NCBI RefSeq assembly: GCF_900129505.1 | Contig: NZ_LT670818.1 | Coordinates: 8,279,001 to 8,343,000 of the forward strand | Source of the DNA: Bradyrhizobium erythrophlei | GTDB taxonomy: Bacteria > Pseudomonadota > Alphaproteobacteria > Rhizobiales > Xanthobacteraceae | Direction: 5' to 3' | DNA length: 64,000 nt | Part shown: piece after piece, positions 1-12,209 of the stretch | Layout: each line of letters begins with the position of its first letter | Position numbering within the stretch: position 1 is the stretch's first letter | Notes under the pieces: model-generated | The model's database searches: none | What the model was told of the DNA's origin: nothing | Seen by the model: the letters and a program-made list of their open reading frames with translations, nothing else | Translations under genes and position numbers: made by a program

Positions 1-126
1 CGGCTTTCCTCTGGGGCAGTTCGGTGGTCGCTCCGCTCAATCCAGATAATCCTAATATTTGAGATTCGCCGCCGGTTGACCCGGACGCGGCGCTGCGGTC
101 AGCTACGCCTCGCAGGAAAACATACG

Positions 127-1122
127 ATGAAAAATCTCCTCACCGATATATCGGGCGTCCGCGTCGGCCATGCCGAGGATGCGGCACTGGCCTCCGGCGT
201 CACCGCCGTGATTTTCGATTCCCCCGCGGTGGCGGCGATCGACGTGCGCGGCGGCGGGCCCGGCACCCGCGAGGGCGCGCTGCTCGACCTCGCCAACACC
301 GTGGAACGGATCGACGCCATCGCGCTTTCCGGCGGTTCGGCGTTCGGGCTGGAGGCCGGCGGTGGGGTGCAGGCCTGGCTTGCCGAACAGGGCCGCGGCT
401 TTGCGGTACGCGACGCGGTGATCCCGATCGTGCCCGGCGCGATCATGTTCGACCTTCTCAACGGCGGCGACAAGGCCTGGGGCCGCTTCCCGCCCTACCG
501 CGATCTCGGCTATGCCGCGGCGGCCGCGGCGGCGGAGACTTTCGCGCTCGGCAGCGCCGGCGCCGGCCTCGGCGCGACGACCGCGAATTTCAAAGGCGGA
601 CTCGGCTCGGCGTCGGCGGCGACGCCGGGCGGCGTCCGGGTCGCCGCCCTCGCGGTGGTGAACGCGGTCGGCAGCGTCACCGTGGGGGATGGGCCATGGT
701 TCTGGGCGGCGCCGTTTGAAATCGGCGGTGAATTGGGCGGCCGCGGATTGCCGCCGGCTTTCACGCCGGACATGCTGGCGATGCGCATCAAGGGCGGGGC
801 GGCCGCAACCTCAGTGGAGAACACCACGCTCGCGGTGGTCGTCACCGACGCCATCCTGAGCAAACCCCAGGCCAAGCGGCTTGCGATGATCGCCCAGACC
901 GGATTTGCCCGCGCGATCTATCCGGTGCACGCCCCGCTCGACGGCGACGTGCTGTTCGCTGCCGCAACGTGCGAAAAGCCGATCGATCCCCTTGCCGGCC
1001 TCACCGAACTCGGCATGGTCGCCGCCAATGTGGTCGCCCGGGCGATTGCGCGCGGCGTCCACGATGCGACCGCGCTGCCCTTCCTGGGCGCGCTGCCGGC
1101 GTGGCAGGACCGGTTCGGATAA
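127..1122 (+). CDS. P1-family peptidase (DmpA/NylC-like N-terminal hydrolase)
   Basis: Predicted 331-aa self-processing amidohydrolase or aminopeptidase of the P1 family. Such enzymes cleave themselves to expose an N-terminal Ser or Thr nucleophile. The start at 127 (MKNLLTDISGVRVGHAED) fits the family N-terminus; the frame is open further upstream but without family-like sequence. Visible marks are the glycine-rich RGGGPGTREG near residues 41-50, the LSGGSAFGLEAGGG segment near 68-80, and ENTTLAVVVTDA near 231-242. In the last, Asn232-Thr233 matches the Asn/Thr self-cleavage position known from NylC. The substrate is not deducible. It ends 30 bp from the convergent EF-hand gene. Family assignment is firm; the exact activity is inference. 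Confidence 0.85.
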   Translation: MKNLLTDISGVRVGHAEDAALASGVTAVIFDSPAVAAIDVRGGGPGTREGALLDLANTVERIDAIALSGGSAFGLEAGGGVQAWLAEQGRGFAVRDAVIPIVPGAIMFDLLNGGDKAWGRFPPYRDLGYAAAAAAAETFALGSAGAGLGATTANFKGGLGSASAATPGGVRVAALAVVNAVGSVTVGDGPWFWAAPFEIGGELGGRGLPPAFTPDMLAMRIKGGAAATSVENTTLAVVVTDAILSKPQAKRLAMIAQTGFARAIYPVHAPLDGDVLFAAATCEKPIDPLAGLTELGMVAANVVARAIARGVHDATALPFLGALPAWQDRFG

Positions 1123-1151
1123 TCCCGCCACGTGCGGGTTGCCGGACCTGC

Positions 1152-2009
1152 TCAGACGTTCATGGAAAGCGACGCGGAGGCTCCGGACGAAATCGCCTGC
1201 GCCTCGCGCTGAATCATCTGCTCGATCATATTGTAGGAAGACGTCGCGCTGGAGGACGACGTCCCGCTGGAAGAGGTCGTCGATGCAGCCGGCGAGGTCA
1301 TCGTCACCTTCGATCCGTCGGCATAGGTCACCGACGTCGTGGTCGAGCCGTCGCTGTTGGTCACCGCGGTGGAGGAAGCGCCGCTCAGCGCCTGCAGCAA
1401 GGCATCGGAGCTAGATCCGCCGGCGCTTGAGCCGGTGGTGCCGGAAGTCGATCCGGTGGAATCGCCGTTGCTGTCGGCGACATGGTGATGGTGGTGGCCG
1501 CCCTTGCCGCCTGCCCCCTGCAATGCTTTCTGCATCTCGTCGAGGCTGACCGACCCGTCGCCATTGGCGTCGAGCTTGTTGAAGACGTCGTCGGCCTGCG
1601 CGAGGTTGGTGCCGCCGGCGCCGAGCGCGCTTTCGAATTCCGTCTTGCTGATCTGGCCATCGCCGTTGGTATCGATCTGCGAGAACAGGTCCTGCAGCGC
1701 GCTGGAGGGATCGGTGGATGCCGATGTGGTGGATGCCGATGTGGTCGATGCCGTCGATGTGGATGCTGCCGTCGAGGACTGGCTTTGCGCCGCCAGCAGC
1801 GCGCTCATCGTCTCCGGCGAGATCTGGGTGAATGCACTGCCGCCGGTAACCGGGGGCGGACTTCCTGTCTGCGCCTGGCTGCTGGTGGTATCGAACGGAG
1901 TGGTCGAACTCTGGGTAAAGCCGGTGGTCTGCGGCGACGTCGACTTCGACGAGGTCAGCGATTGCAGCGCGTCGATTGCGGACGCAGCGGCGCCAAGGGC
2001 AAGCAGCAT
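1152..2009 (-). CDS. EF-hand calcium-binding protein, Ser/Thr-rich, with His run
   Basis: 285-aa protein with two canonical EF-hand loops, DTNGDGQISKTE at about residues 113-124 and DANGDGSVSLDE at about 147-158, each with Asp/Asn/Asp/Glu calcium ligands at the expected spacing. The N-terminal hundred residues and the C-terminal part are low-complexity Ser/Thr/Gly; five consecutive histidines follow the second loop at about 172-176 and could bind metal. A short hydrophobic N-terminus (LLALGAAASAI) is not a convincing signal peptide. GGAG lies 7 nt before the ATG. The Ser/Thr stretch is encoded by imperfect 15-bp tandem units around 1714-1770. The role is unknown; calcium sensing is an inference from the EF-hands. 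Confidence 0.8.
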   Translation of the reverse strand: MLLALGAAASAIDALQSLTSSKSTSPQTTGFTQSSTTPFDTTSSQAQTGSPPPVTGGSAFTQISPETMSALLAAQSQSSTAASTSTASTTSASTTSASTDPSSALQDLFSQIDTNGDGQISKTEFESALGAGGTNLAQADDVFNKLDANGDGSVSLDEMQKALQGAGGKGGHHHHHVADSNGDSTGSTSGTTGSSAGGSSSDALLQALSGASSTAVTNSDGSTTTSVTYADGSKVTMTSPAASTTSSSGTSSSSATSSYNMIEQMIQREAQAISSGASASLSMNV

Positions 2010-2272
2010 GACAGAACTCCGACAAATGCCGCGATCACGCGGCCTCTAGTTTCTCACAGCGTCAGGATCAGCAAACGCCGTGCCAGCTCGAAAAACCTAA
2101 TAAAACAGGGGTTTTCCGCAGCAGACAGGGCCCTTTGCCCCCGGCAATTGATGCCGCCGCGGCAGAATTTTCCGCCCCCTCCCCTGCTGATTTGCCCGCA
2201 TTGCCCGCAGGCCTGGCGCGTGTTACGCGGAAGCCCTCAGCATGTCCAAAAGCAATTTTCGGGAAAACGCAC

Positions 2273-2974
2273 ATGTCCGCCCAATTTGCGTCACGCCCCC
2301 TCGTCATCGCGCCGTCGATCCTGGCTTCGGATTTTTCCAGGCTTGGCGAAGAGGTCCGCGCCGTCGATGCGGCCGGCGCCGACTGGATCCACCTCGACGT
2401 CATGGACGGGCATTTCGTGCCCAACATTTCCTACGGCGCCGACGTCATCAAGGCGATGCGCCCGCACACCAAAAAAATCTTCGACGCGCACCTGATGATC
2501 TCGCCGGCCGATCCCTATCTGGAAGCCTTCGCCAAGGCCGGCTGCGATCACATCACGGTGCATGCGGAAGCAGGTCCCCATCTGCATCGCTCGCTGCAGG
2601 CGATCCGCGGCCTCGGCAAGAAGGCCGGCGTCTCGCTCAATCCGGGCACGCCGATCTCGGCGATCGAATATGTCATCGACATGATCGATCTGGTGCTGGT
2701 GATGTCGGTCAATCCCGGTTTCGGCGGCCAGGCTTTCATCCCCTCCGCGCTCGGCAAGATCAGGGATCTGCGCGCGATGACGGCGGGACGGCCGATCGAT
2801 ATCGAGGTCGATGGCGGCGTCGGTCCGGATGTCTCCGGCCAGCTGGCCGCCGCCGGCGCCAACGCCTTCGTCGCGGGCTCCGCGGTGTTCAAGGGCGGTA
2901 CCATGGAGAGCTACAAGGCCAACATCTCGGCGATCCGAAACGCGGCGGCGGCCGCGCGTGGAGAAGCGATCTAG
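2273..2974 (+). CDS. rpe: Ribulose-phosphate 3-epimerase
   Basis: 233-aa enzyme interconverting ribulose 5-phosphate and xylulose 5-phosphate in the pentose phosphate and Calvin pathways. Family marks in order are [17 protein letters not shown] at the N-terminus, [12 protein letters not shown] (metal-binding HxDxMDG), the [11 protein letters not shown] phosphate-binding loop, and DGGV near the C-terminus. Length matches the family. The ATG at 2273 is chosen because [17 protein letters not shown] is the usual N-terminus; the open frame upstream to 2135 has no family similarity. A small secreted-protein gene follows 19 bp downstream on the same strand. Confidence 0.97.
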   Translation: MSAQFASRPLVIAPSILASDFSRLGEEVRAVDAAGADWIHLDVMDGHFVPNISYGADVIKAMRPHTKKIFDAHLMISPADPYLEAFAKAGCDHITVHAEAGPHLHRSLQAIRGLGKKAGVSLNPGTPISAIEYVIDMIDLVLVMSVNPGFGGQAFIPSALGKIRDLRAMTAGRPIDIEVDGGVGPDVSGQLAAAGANAFVAGSAVFKGGTMESYKANISAIRNAAAAARGEAI

Positions 2975-2993
2975 AATCCCGAGGGAAACAAAG

Positions 2994-3425
2994 ATGCGGC
3001 GTTTATTTCAGACCGCGATCATCATCTTTTTCGCCTTGACGCTATCTTCCCTTGCGGATTCGTCTGCTCGCGTTCAGGATCCGGGAAAGTTTTGCGATGA
3101 TCTGTTCGCAGATATTTCTCCGTTCAGATCAGCCGAGATAGCAGAAAAGGTAGCGGCGGCAATCGGAAAACCGGAGGCCGCCGAAGCTCTGACAAACGGG
3201 TTGAAACTTCTTGAGGGCAGAAAAATCGATTTCTCGAGAAAGGTCATCGACAAGGACTTCAGCAACGCCCTGCGTCAAATTGTTTACTATGCGTATGTGG
3301 AAAATATCGGCTTCGTTTATTTTCGAGTTAATTTCAAAATGACCAGCACCGGCTGGATATTGGCGAACTTTAATTTTAAGAGTGAAACTATCGAGCTGTT
3401 CCCCAAGGATTTCGTTGAACCCTGA
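2994..3425 (+). CDS. Small secreted protein of unknown function
   Basis: 143-aa protein starting MRRLFQTAIIIFFALTLSS, a positively charged then hydrophobic signal peptide, with likely cleavage after the Ala/Ser-rich segment near residue 25. The mature part (KFCDDLFADISPFRSAEIAE) has no motif I recognise and is noticeably AT-richer than rpe, just upstream. GAGGGA precedes the ATG at a good distance. It may be co-transcribed with rpe (19-bp gap), but the differing composition suggests a later arrival. Function unknown. Confidence 0.6.
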   Translation: MRRLFQTAIIIFFALTLSSLADSSARVQDPGKFCDDLFADISPFRSAEIAEKVAAAIGKPEAAEALTNGLKLLEGRKIDFSRKVIDKDFSNALRQIVYYAYVENIGFVYFRVNFKMTSTGWILANFNFKSETIELFPKDFVEP

Positions 3426-3448
3426 GAGCGCACTGCACGGGACGCTCT

Positions 3449-4900
3449 CTAGAGCTTTGCTTCGTCGAATTTCGCGTTTACGCTCCCCTCCTCCTGCAGC
3501 AAGGCCAATCTCGGCGGCCGCACCACGGTCACCGTGCAGGCCGCCTCCGCCGCGACCTTGGCCGAGACGCTGCCGAGCAGCGTGCGCCGCAGCGAACTCT
3601 GACGCGCGCCGATCACGATATGATCGACGTTGTTGGCCTCGGCGAATTCCAGGATCGCCGCCGCGGGATCGACGGCTTCGAGCACGTGCACGGTCAGCCG
3701 GTTTTCATCGAGCTTCAATGGCTGTGCCCAATGCCGCAGCGCCACCAGCCGGTCGACATGCTTGTTGTTGCCCTCCTCGTCCAGCGTCCGGTCGATGGTG
3801 ACGCGGCCGAGTTTCAGCACATTCATGCAGGCAAGGCGCGCCGAAGGCAGCGTCGCCAGGATTCGTTCGGCGGTGATACGCAGCGCCTCGTTGAGTTCGC
3901 GCGATCCCTCCGATATGTCGAGCGCGATCGCCACTATCGGCCCCGAAGCGAGCTGCGCGGCGACATCGGCTTTGCCGCGCGCCTGCGTCAGATTGCCATT
4001 GAAGCGACGGCGCCAGACGGTGGAGATGGGATCGCGGTTCAGCCGCTCCGCCCGCCCGGTCAGTTTGATCTGGTCGGGATGGGCGAGTTCGAAGGCAAGT
4101 TGCGAAGCCGTGGGGTAGCGCCAGACCGGATCGATCTCCAGACAACGCAGCACGATTTCCTGCAGCCAGGGCGGATAATCGGGCCGCAGTTTGCGCGGCG
4201 AATAGGGATCGCGCCACAGCCGCCGCCGCATGCCGCGCAGGGTTTCACTCTCGCCGAACGGCCGCACCCCGGTGGTGAAGAAGTACAAGAGTACACCCAG
4301 CGAAAACAGATCGCTGCGCGGATCGTCGCGCACTTCCAGCAGACGTTCAGGCGCCATATAGGGCGCGGTGCCGTAGGGAATGCGAAACTCCTCCTGCAGC
4401 AGATCCGGCAACTGGTTGTGATGCGACAGACCGTAATCGATCAGCACGGCTTCGCCGGAGGGGCGAAACATGATGCTGCTCGGCTTGATGTCGTGATGGA
4501 TCACGTTCTGCCGGTGCAAATCGGCGAGCGCCGTTGCGATTTTCCCGGCGATGGCGCTGGCCTCCAGGTAACCCAGCGGTAATTCGCCGAGCCGTCTGTA
4601 CAGCGTGGTGCCCGGGATGACCTCGATCACGACATAGGCCTGCCGGGCGAAATCGCCGGCGGCAAAACAGTGCGGCACGTGCGGCCCCGACAAACGCGGC
4701 AGGATCATCTGCTCCATTTCGAAACTGACGATGGCGGCGGGATCCTCGCCCTCGGACACCCTCGGGACCTTCATCAGCAGCGGGACTGCGATATCGGGGC
4801 GCGTCACCCTCCACAGCGTCGCCATGCCGCCGCTGTGGACGCACTCCCCGATGGTGAAGCCGTCGATGACGGCGCCGGGCTGCACCGAAAGCTTGGCCAT
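3449..4900 (-). CDS. Serine/threonine kinase fused to a universal stress protein domain
   Basis: 483-aa two-domain protein. Residues about 10-275 form a Hanks-type kinase: glycine loop SGGMATLW (23-30), Lys44 in LLMKVPR, catalytic loop HHDIKPSSI (135-143), metal loop DYG (155-157) and YMAPERL (181-187). Residues about 320-462 form a UspA-like domain ending GARQSSLRRTLLGS, the nucleotide-binding region. Compared with typical kinases, HRD is HHD, DFG is DYG, and the magnesium-binding Asn of the catalytic loop is Ser142, so activity could be altered. No transmembrane segment is seen. It lies 3 bp downstream of the metallophosphoesterase on the same strand, so the pair is almost certainly one operon. 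Substrates are unknown. Confidence 0.88.
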   Translation of the reverse strand: MAKLSVQPGAVIDGFTIGECVHSGGMATLWRVTRPDIAVPLLMKVPRVSEGEDPAAIVSFEMEQMILPRLSGPHVPHCFAAGDFARQAYVVIEVIPGTTLYRRLGELPLGYLEASAIAGKIATALADLHRQNVIHHDIKPSSIMFRPSGEAVLIDYGLSHHNQLPDLLQEEFRIPYGTAPYMAPERLLEVRDDPRSDLFSLGVLLYFFTTGVRPFGESETLRGMRRRLWRDPYSPRKLRPDYPPWLQEIVLRCLEIDPVWRYPTASQLAFELAHPDQIKLTGRAERLNRDPISTVWRRRFNGNLTQARGKADVAAQLASGPIVAIALDISEGSRELNEALRITAERILATLPSARLACMNVLKLGRVTIDRTLDEEGNNKHVDRLVALRHWAQPLKLDENRLTVHVLEAVDPAAAILEFAEANNVDHIVIGARQSSLRRTLLGSVSAKVAAEAACTVTVVRPPRLALLQEEGSVNAKFDEAKL

Positions 4901-4903
4901 CGC

Positions 4904-5644
4904 CTACCTCCCGACCGACAGGCGATCGGCCAGCCAGTGCGGCAGGCCGTTTTCGCGAATCCGCGTCGCGGCCGCCTCGATATCATATGGCACCCGGCAA
5001 TAGGTGAGCTGCTGGCTATCGGTGTCGAACAGCGCGAACGCAGCGGCCGGATCGCCGTCGCGCGGCTGGCCCACCGAGCCGAGCACGGCGAGCCACTGCC
5101 GCCCGGCCAGGAGTTGCACCGAAACATCGGCGGTCGGGACGAAGCTCGTCATCTTCGCGGTGGAAGACATCGAATACAGCGCCGGCCGGTGGATGTGGCC
5201 GCAGAAGGTGACGTGCACTTCCGTCGCAATGATGCTGCGTGCGGCATCGGTCGCATTCTGGACGTAGCGCCATTTCGCGGGATTGCTGGCCTCGGAATGG
5301 ACATAGAGCCGGTCTTCGTCCCACTGCTCGAAGGGCAATTCCGCCAGAAAATGCCGCTGCGCCGCCGAGAGCCTGCCGCGGGTCCACTCGATTGCGGCCT
5401 GAGCCTCGGCATTCATGGATTCCGACGGGATGCTGACGGCGTTGTCGTGGTTGCCGCGGACCGCGAGCGCGCCGTTTTCGACAAGGCCCATCACCGTCTC
5501 GACGGTCCATTCGGGATCGGCGCCATAGCCGACATAGTCGCCGAGGCAAATGAACTGCTCGGCGCCGCGCCCGCGCGCATAATCGAGGCACGCGGCAAAC
5601 GCCTGCCGGTTGGCATGGATATCCGCAAAAACTGCCAGCAGCAC
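4904..5644 (-). CDS. Calcineurin-like metallophosphoesterase
   Basis: 246-aa cytoplasmic phosphoesterase of the YfcE/diadenosine-tetraphosphatase-like group. All metal motifs are in order: ADIH (D8, H10), GDYVGYG (D36), RGNHDN (N65, H66), H116, and CGHIH (H150, H152). It is the first gene of a two-gene unit with the kinase-USP gene, separated by 3 bp. This suggests the phosphatase either opposes the kinase or acts on a nucleotide bound by the USP domain; that link is inference. The start at 5644 (MLLAVFADIH) puts the first metal motif at the usual place. Confidence 0.88.
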   Translation of the reverse strand: MLLAVFADIHANRQAFAACLDYARGRGAEQFICLGDYVGYGADPEWTVETVMGLVENGALAVRGNHDNAVSIPSESMNAEAQAAIEWTRGRLSAAQRHFLAELPFEQWDEDRLYVHSEASNPAKWRYVQNATDAARSIIATEVHVTFCGHIHRPALYSMSSTAKMTSFVPTADVSVQLLAGRQWLAVLGSVGQPRDGDPAAAFALFDTDSQQLTYCRVPYDIEAAATRIRENGLPHWLADRLSVGR

Positions 5645-5801
5645 GACTTCCTCCGCGCCGATCCTATTCCCGCGGGCCTGTGCCCGATTTGAGGAATATC
5701 AAACAACGGCAGGAGGCTGGCGCGCAATCGCGCGAAAGGGAAAGTTCGAGGCGGGCTTACGGAACCTGGCGGCCGGTGCGGGGAAGAGCCGGAAAGGACG
5801 A

Positions 5802-6398
5802 TCAGCGCTTACGCGGCGCCTCGAGCCCCCTGAGCAGCAACGCCACCACCGCGTCGACCCGCGCCGCATGGTCCGGGTCGCTCCACTCGTCGGAATGGGC
5901 GGGATGATGGAATCGGCTGGTCGCGTCGAAAAGCGCGCGCGCCGTGGCCTTGGCATCGGTCACCTGGAACACGCCCTGTTTCACGCCATCATCGAGAATA
6001 TGCGCGATCTGATCGACCAGGCGATCCTTGTGCGCCTTCACGACCTTGCACGCCTCCTGGGCCAGCGCCAGATAGGTCGCGAACATCTCGGGATCATCGC
6101 AGACCTTCTTGTACTTGATCCCGATCATGGTGCGCAGCCAGCGCTCCAGCCTGGCCGTCGCCGGTCCGGTACTTTCGGTGATCTCCTGGAGCGGCGCATT
6201 GGCCCGGTCGAGCCAGCGCTTCGCGACGGCCTCCCGCAGCGAAGCCTTGCTCGGGAAATGGCGGTAGACGCTGCCGTGGCTGACATCGAGCGCACGGGCA
6301 ACGTCCACTACTGTAGCCTTCGCCAGACCGAAACGGCGCAGCACGTCCTCGGTGACCTCCAGAATTCGCTCAGGGGTCAGAACAACGTTCTCGTTCAT
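5802..6398 (-). CDS. TetR-family transcriptional regulator
   Basis: 198-aa repressor-type regulator. The N-terminal helix-turn-helix is clear: ILEVTEDVLRRFG, then VVDVARALDVSHGSVYRHF, then SKASLREAV (about residues 12-60). The rest is the variable ligand-binding domain (LDRANAPLQEITES and following), so the inducer cannot be read. The start is an ATG encoding MNENVVLTPERIL. A candidate 33-codon leader ORF (6453-6554) and an inverted repeat (6651-6672) lie upstream on the same strand, compatible with autoregulation. No target operon is evident beside it. Confidence 0.88.
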   Translation of the reverse strand: MNENVVLTPERILEVTEDVLRRFGLAKATVVDVARALDVSHGSVYRHFPSKASLREAVAKRWLDRANAPLQEITESTGPATARLERWLRTMIGIKYKKVCDDPEMFATYLALAQEACKVVKAHKDRLVDQIAHILDDGVKQGVFQVTDAKATARALFDATSRFHHPAHSDEWSDPDHAARVDAVVALLLRGLEAPRKR

Positions 6399-6452
6399 GC
6401 GCGCACCGTCTGTTTTCGCAAAGCGATCTGGCGGATTGTCATTGATGTACCT

Positions 6453-6554
6453 TTAGCGGGCAAGCCTTTCGGCCTGCTCGGCAAGATGACGGGCCACGCG
6501 GGCGTTGAGCCAGCGCTGGATTTGGGCGGTAAGATGTAAAATTTCGATCGTCAT
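6453..6554 (-). CDS. Possible 33-aa small protein upstream of tetR
   Basis: A 33-codon frame beginning MTIEILHLTAQIQRW and ending in an amphipathic Arg/Ala/Glu-rich helix (HLAEQAERLAR). An AGAGGA ribosome site lies about 7 nt before the ATG, better than chance would usually give. It precedes tetR by 54 bp on the same strand, so it could be a leader or small regulatory protein of the tetR transcript. No homology is claimed; the support is only the ribosome site, helical character and position. Confidence 0.35.
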   Translation of the reverse strand: MTIEILHLTAQIQRWLNARVARHLAEQAERLAR

Positions 6555-6650
6555 GGCGGAGTCCTCTGCAAGTCCCCAAGTTACCGGCTTGGCCGGCGCA
6601 CCCGGGTGACGCCCAAGCATTGGCGTCAAAGGCAATATAGGGCATCTCGC

Positions 6651-6672
6651 TGACAGATTACAATATCTGTTA
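6651..6672. promoter_or_regulatory. Inverted repeat, candidate TetR operator
   Basis: TGACAGAT and ATCTGTTA form 8-bp arms with one mismatch around a 6-bp AT-rich spacer. The site lies about 100 bp upstream of the 33-codon ORF and 250 bp upstream of tetR, in an AT-rich patch suited to a promoter. Size and symmetry fit TetR-family operators. Assignment to this regulator is inference from position. Confidence 0.35.
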
Positions 6673-6816
6673 GTCAATAATCCGTGATTGGAGGGATCCG
6701 GCCCTCCGGCCGGGTCCGGTCGCCGGTCCGTTCGGCCCCCCCCCGGACGGGCGTTTGTCTCACCGTTACCGCTCTGCTAAAGCGCGGCGTAATCCCTTTA
6801 GCCCCACGAGTCGTCG

Positions 6817-8124
<1,308 letters not shown>

Positions 8125-8206
8125 GGCGGCGGGCGGGTCGTGCACGCCTCGTGATGGCGCACGATAGCAACTGAATAGCAATCCGGGATCGGTTAGGGTC
8201 GCTTCC

Positions 8207-9004
8207 GTGAGAACACTTCCGACGATTCTCGTGTTCGATTCCGGCCTTGGCGGCCTCACGGTCTTGCGTGAAGTCGTCAAGAGCCGGCCCGACGCGCATT
8301 ATGTCTACGTCGCCGACGACGCGTTCTTTCCCTATGGCCATCATGGCGAGGACGAGATCATCGCGCGCGTGGTGCCGCTGATCGGCGAGCTGATCGCCGC
8401 CCATGCGCCCGCTCTGGTGGTGATCGCCTGCAACACTGCCTCAACGCTGGTGATGTCGCACTTGCGCGAAAGCTACAGGGTGCCGTTCGTCGGCACGGTG
8501 CCGGCGATCAAGCCGGCCTGCGCCAAATCAACGACAAAACGCGTCTCGGTGCTCGGCACCAGGGGCACCGTCAAGCGCGAATACACGAGGGCGCTGATCC
8601 GCGATTTCGCGCAAGGCTGCGACGTGACGCTGGTGGGCTCGGGTGAACTCGCATCCCTCGCGGAGACCGCATTGAGCGGCATCGAGGTCAGCGACGCCGC
8701 GATCGCGGCGGAACTTGCGCCGTGTTTTGTCGGAGACCGCGAAAATCCGTCAGCCCGCACCGACACCGTGGTGCTGGCCTGCACCCATTATCCGCTGCTG
8801 ATGGACCGCCTGGTGGCGCTCGCGCCATGGAAGGTCGACTGGATCGATCCGGCGCCCGCGATTGCCCGGCGTGTGGTGGATCTGCTCGGGCCCTCCGGCA
8901 TCGAGGCCGATTTGGCCGGCGCCGAAATGATCTTCACGTCGGGCCGGCCGCATAGGCTGAGCCGCGCCTTGATGCCGTTTTTCGGCGGCCGCGTTCCGGC
9001 GTGA
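8207..9004 (+). CDS. murI: Glutamate racemase
   Basis: 265-aa cofactor-independent racemase supplying D-glutamate for peptidoglycan. Both catalytic cysteines are present in their motifs: ACNTAST (C75) and LACTHYPLL (C192), with the N-terminal VFDSGLGGLTV (D11, S12). The only start fitting the family N-terminus is GTG at 8207 (MRTLPTILVFDSG). It lies 82 bp after purB on the same strand. Downstream, the repeat-rich accessory region begins. Confidence 0.96.
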   Translation: MRTLPTILVFDSGLGGLTVLREVVKSRPDAHYVYVADDAFFPYGHHGEDEIIARVVPLIGELIAAHAPALVVIACNTASTLVMSHLRESYRVPFVGTVPAIKPACAKSTTKRVSVLGTRGTVKREYTRALIRDFAQGCDVTLVGSGELASLAETALSGIEVSDAAIAAELAPCFVGDRENPSARTDTVVLACTHYPLLMDRLVALAPWKVDWIDPAPAIARRVVDLLGPSGIEADLAGAEMIFTSGRPHRLSRALMPFFGGRVPA

Positions 9005-9150
9005 CCGCGGTTGTCTTACTTATGGGGTGCAGTCGAGTGCCCTAGGGCGTGGACTCATTGGCGCGCAGCCAAATTGAGGGCCGTTGGGCCAACAAGTGCG
9101 GCCGAGCGCCGAACACGCTGTCCCTGCCTATCATCGCAACCTCGGTTGTT

Positions 9151-9330
9151 TCGCCATCGGCAAGCCGAACGACTAACGAGACAAATAGTCCGCTTTGGGA
9201 AAATTCCTCTCGGGGCCCAGACGACCGCTTTTGGCATTTTGCGACATGCCGACTGCATTCGGCGATGACCGCTTTCAGGGGTAACCCGGAGACATTTGCT
9301 CAGATTGAGTTCTTCCGCGTTTGGACCCAG
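9151..9330. repeat. Direct repeat, left copy flanking the arylsulfatase gene
   Basis: About 180 bp closely matching 11999-12180 with only scattered substitutions and small indels. Shared landmarks in order are GCCATCGGCAAGCCGAACGA, CCGCTTTGGGAAAATTCCTC, GACATGCCGACTGCATTCGG and CAGATTGAGTTCTTCCGCG. The last part also recurs at 31278-31379. The rest of the 459-bp gap before the sulfatase holds no gene I can support. The element shows no coding potential. Confidence 0.85.
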
Positions 9331-9440
9331 ATCGGACATGGGCGCCCCCCGCAGATATTTCACTCGTCCGCCGAAAATGCATAGCCGCGAAATGAAGGTG
9401 CATTACGGTATCCTTATTACGCGTGCAGCGCACCGTCAAA

Positions 9441-9450
9441 AACGGCCGTT
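9441..9450. promoter_or_regulatory. 10-bp palindrome just upstream of the sulfatase ribosome site
   Basis: AACGGCCGTT is a perfect palindrome ending 3 bp before the AGGAGG ribosome site of the arylsulfatase gene. It could be an operator half, but a 10-bp palindrome can occur by chance in G+C-rich DNA. Confidence 0.2.
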
Positions 9451-9463
9451 ATAGGAGGACGTC

Positions 9464-11944
<2,481 letters not shown>

Positions 11945-11998
11945 GGAAGGCAATGCCAGAACTGCATGTAGGGGGCGCCGAACGCGCTCCCGACCAGA

Positions 11999-12180
11999 TC
12001 GCCATCGGCAAGCCGAACGACTAACGAGACAAGTAGTCCGCTTTGGGAAAATTCCTCTCCGGGCCCCCGACGACCGTTTCTGGCACTTTTACGACATGCC
12101 GACTGCATTCGGCGATGTCCGCGTTCAGGGGCAACCCGGAAGACATTTACTCAGATTGAGTTCTTCCGCGTTTGACCCCA
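11999..12180. repeat. Direct repeat, right copy flanking the arylsulfatase gene
   Basis: The second copy of the element at 9151-9330, in the same orientation. It starts 55 bp after the sulfatase stop and ends 30 bp before the end of the convergent DUF1254 gene. The two copies bracket the sulfatase gene like a cassette. Confidence 0.85.
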
Positions 12181-12209
12181 AAGACGACATCGCATGCCTG
12201 CGGCCGTTC

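Noticed and set aside
3620..4582. Plus-strand frame of 320 codons
   Set aside because: Antisense of the kinase-USP gene; no domain.
9005..9150. Possible gene after murI
   Set aside because: Short frames only, no ribosome site or family resemblance.
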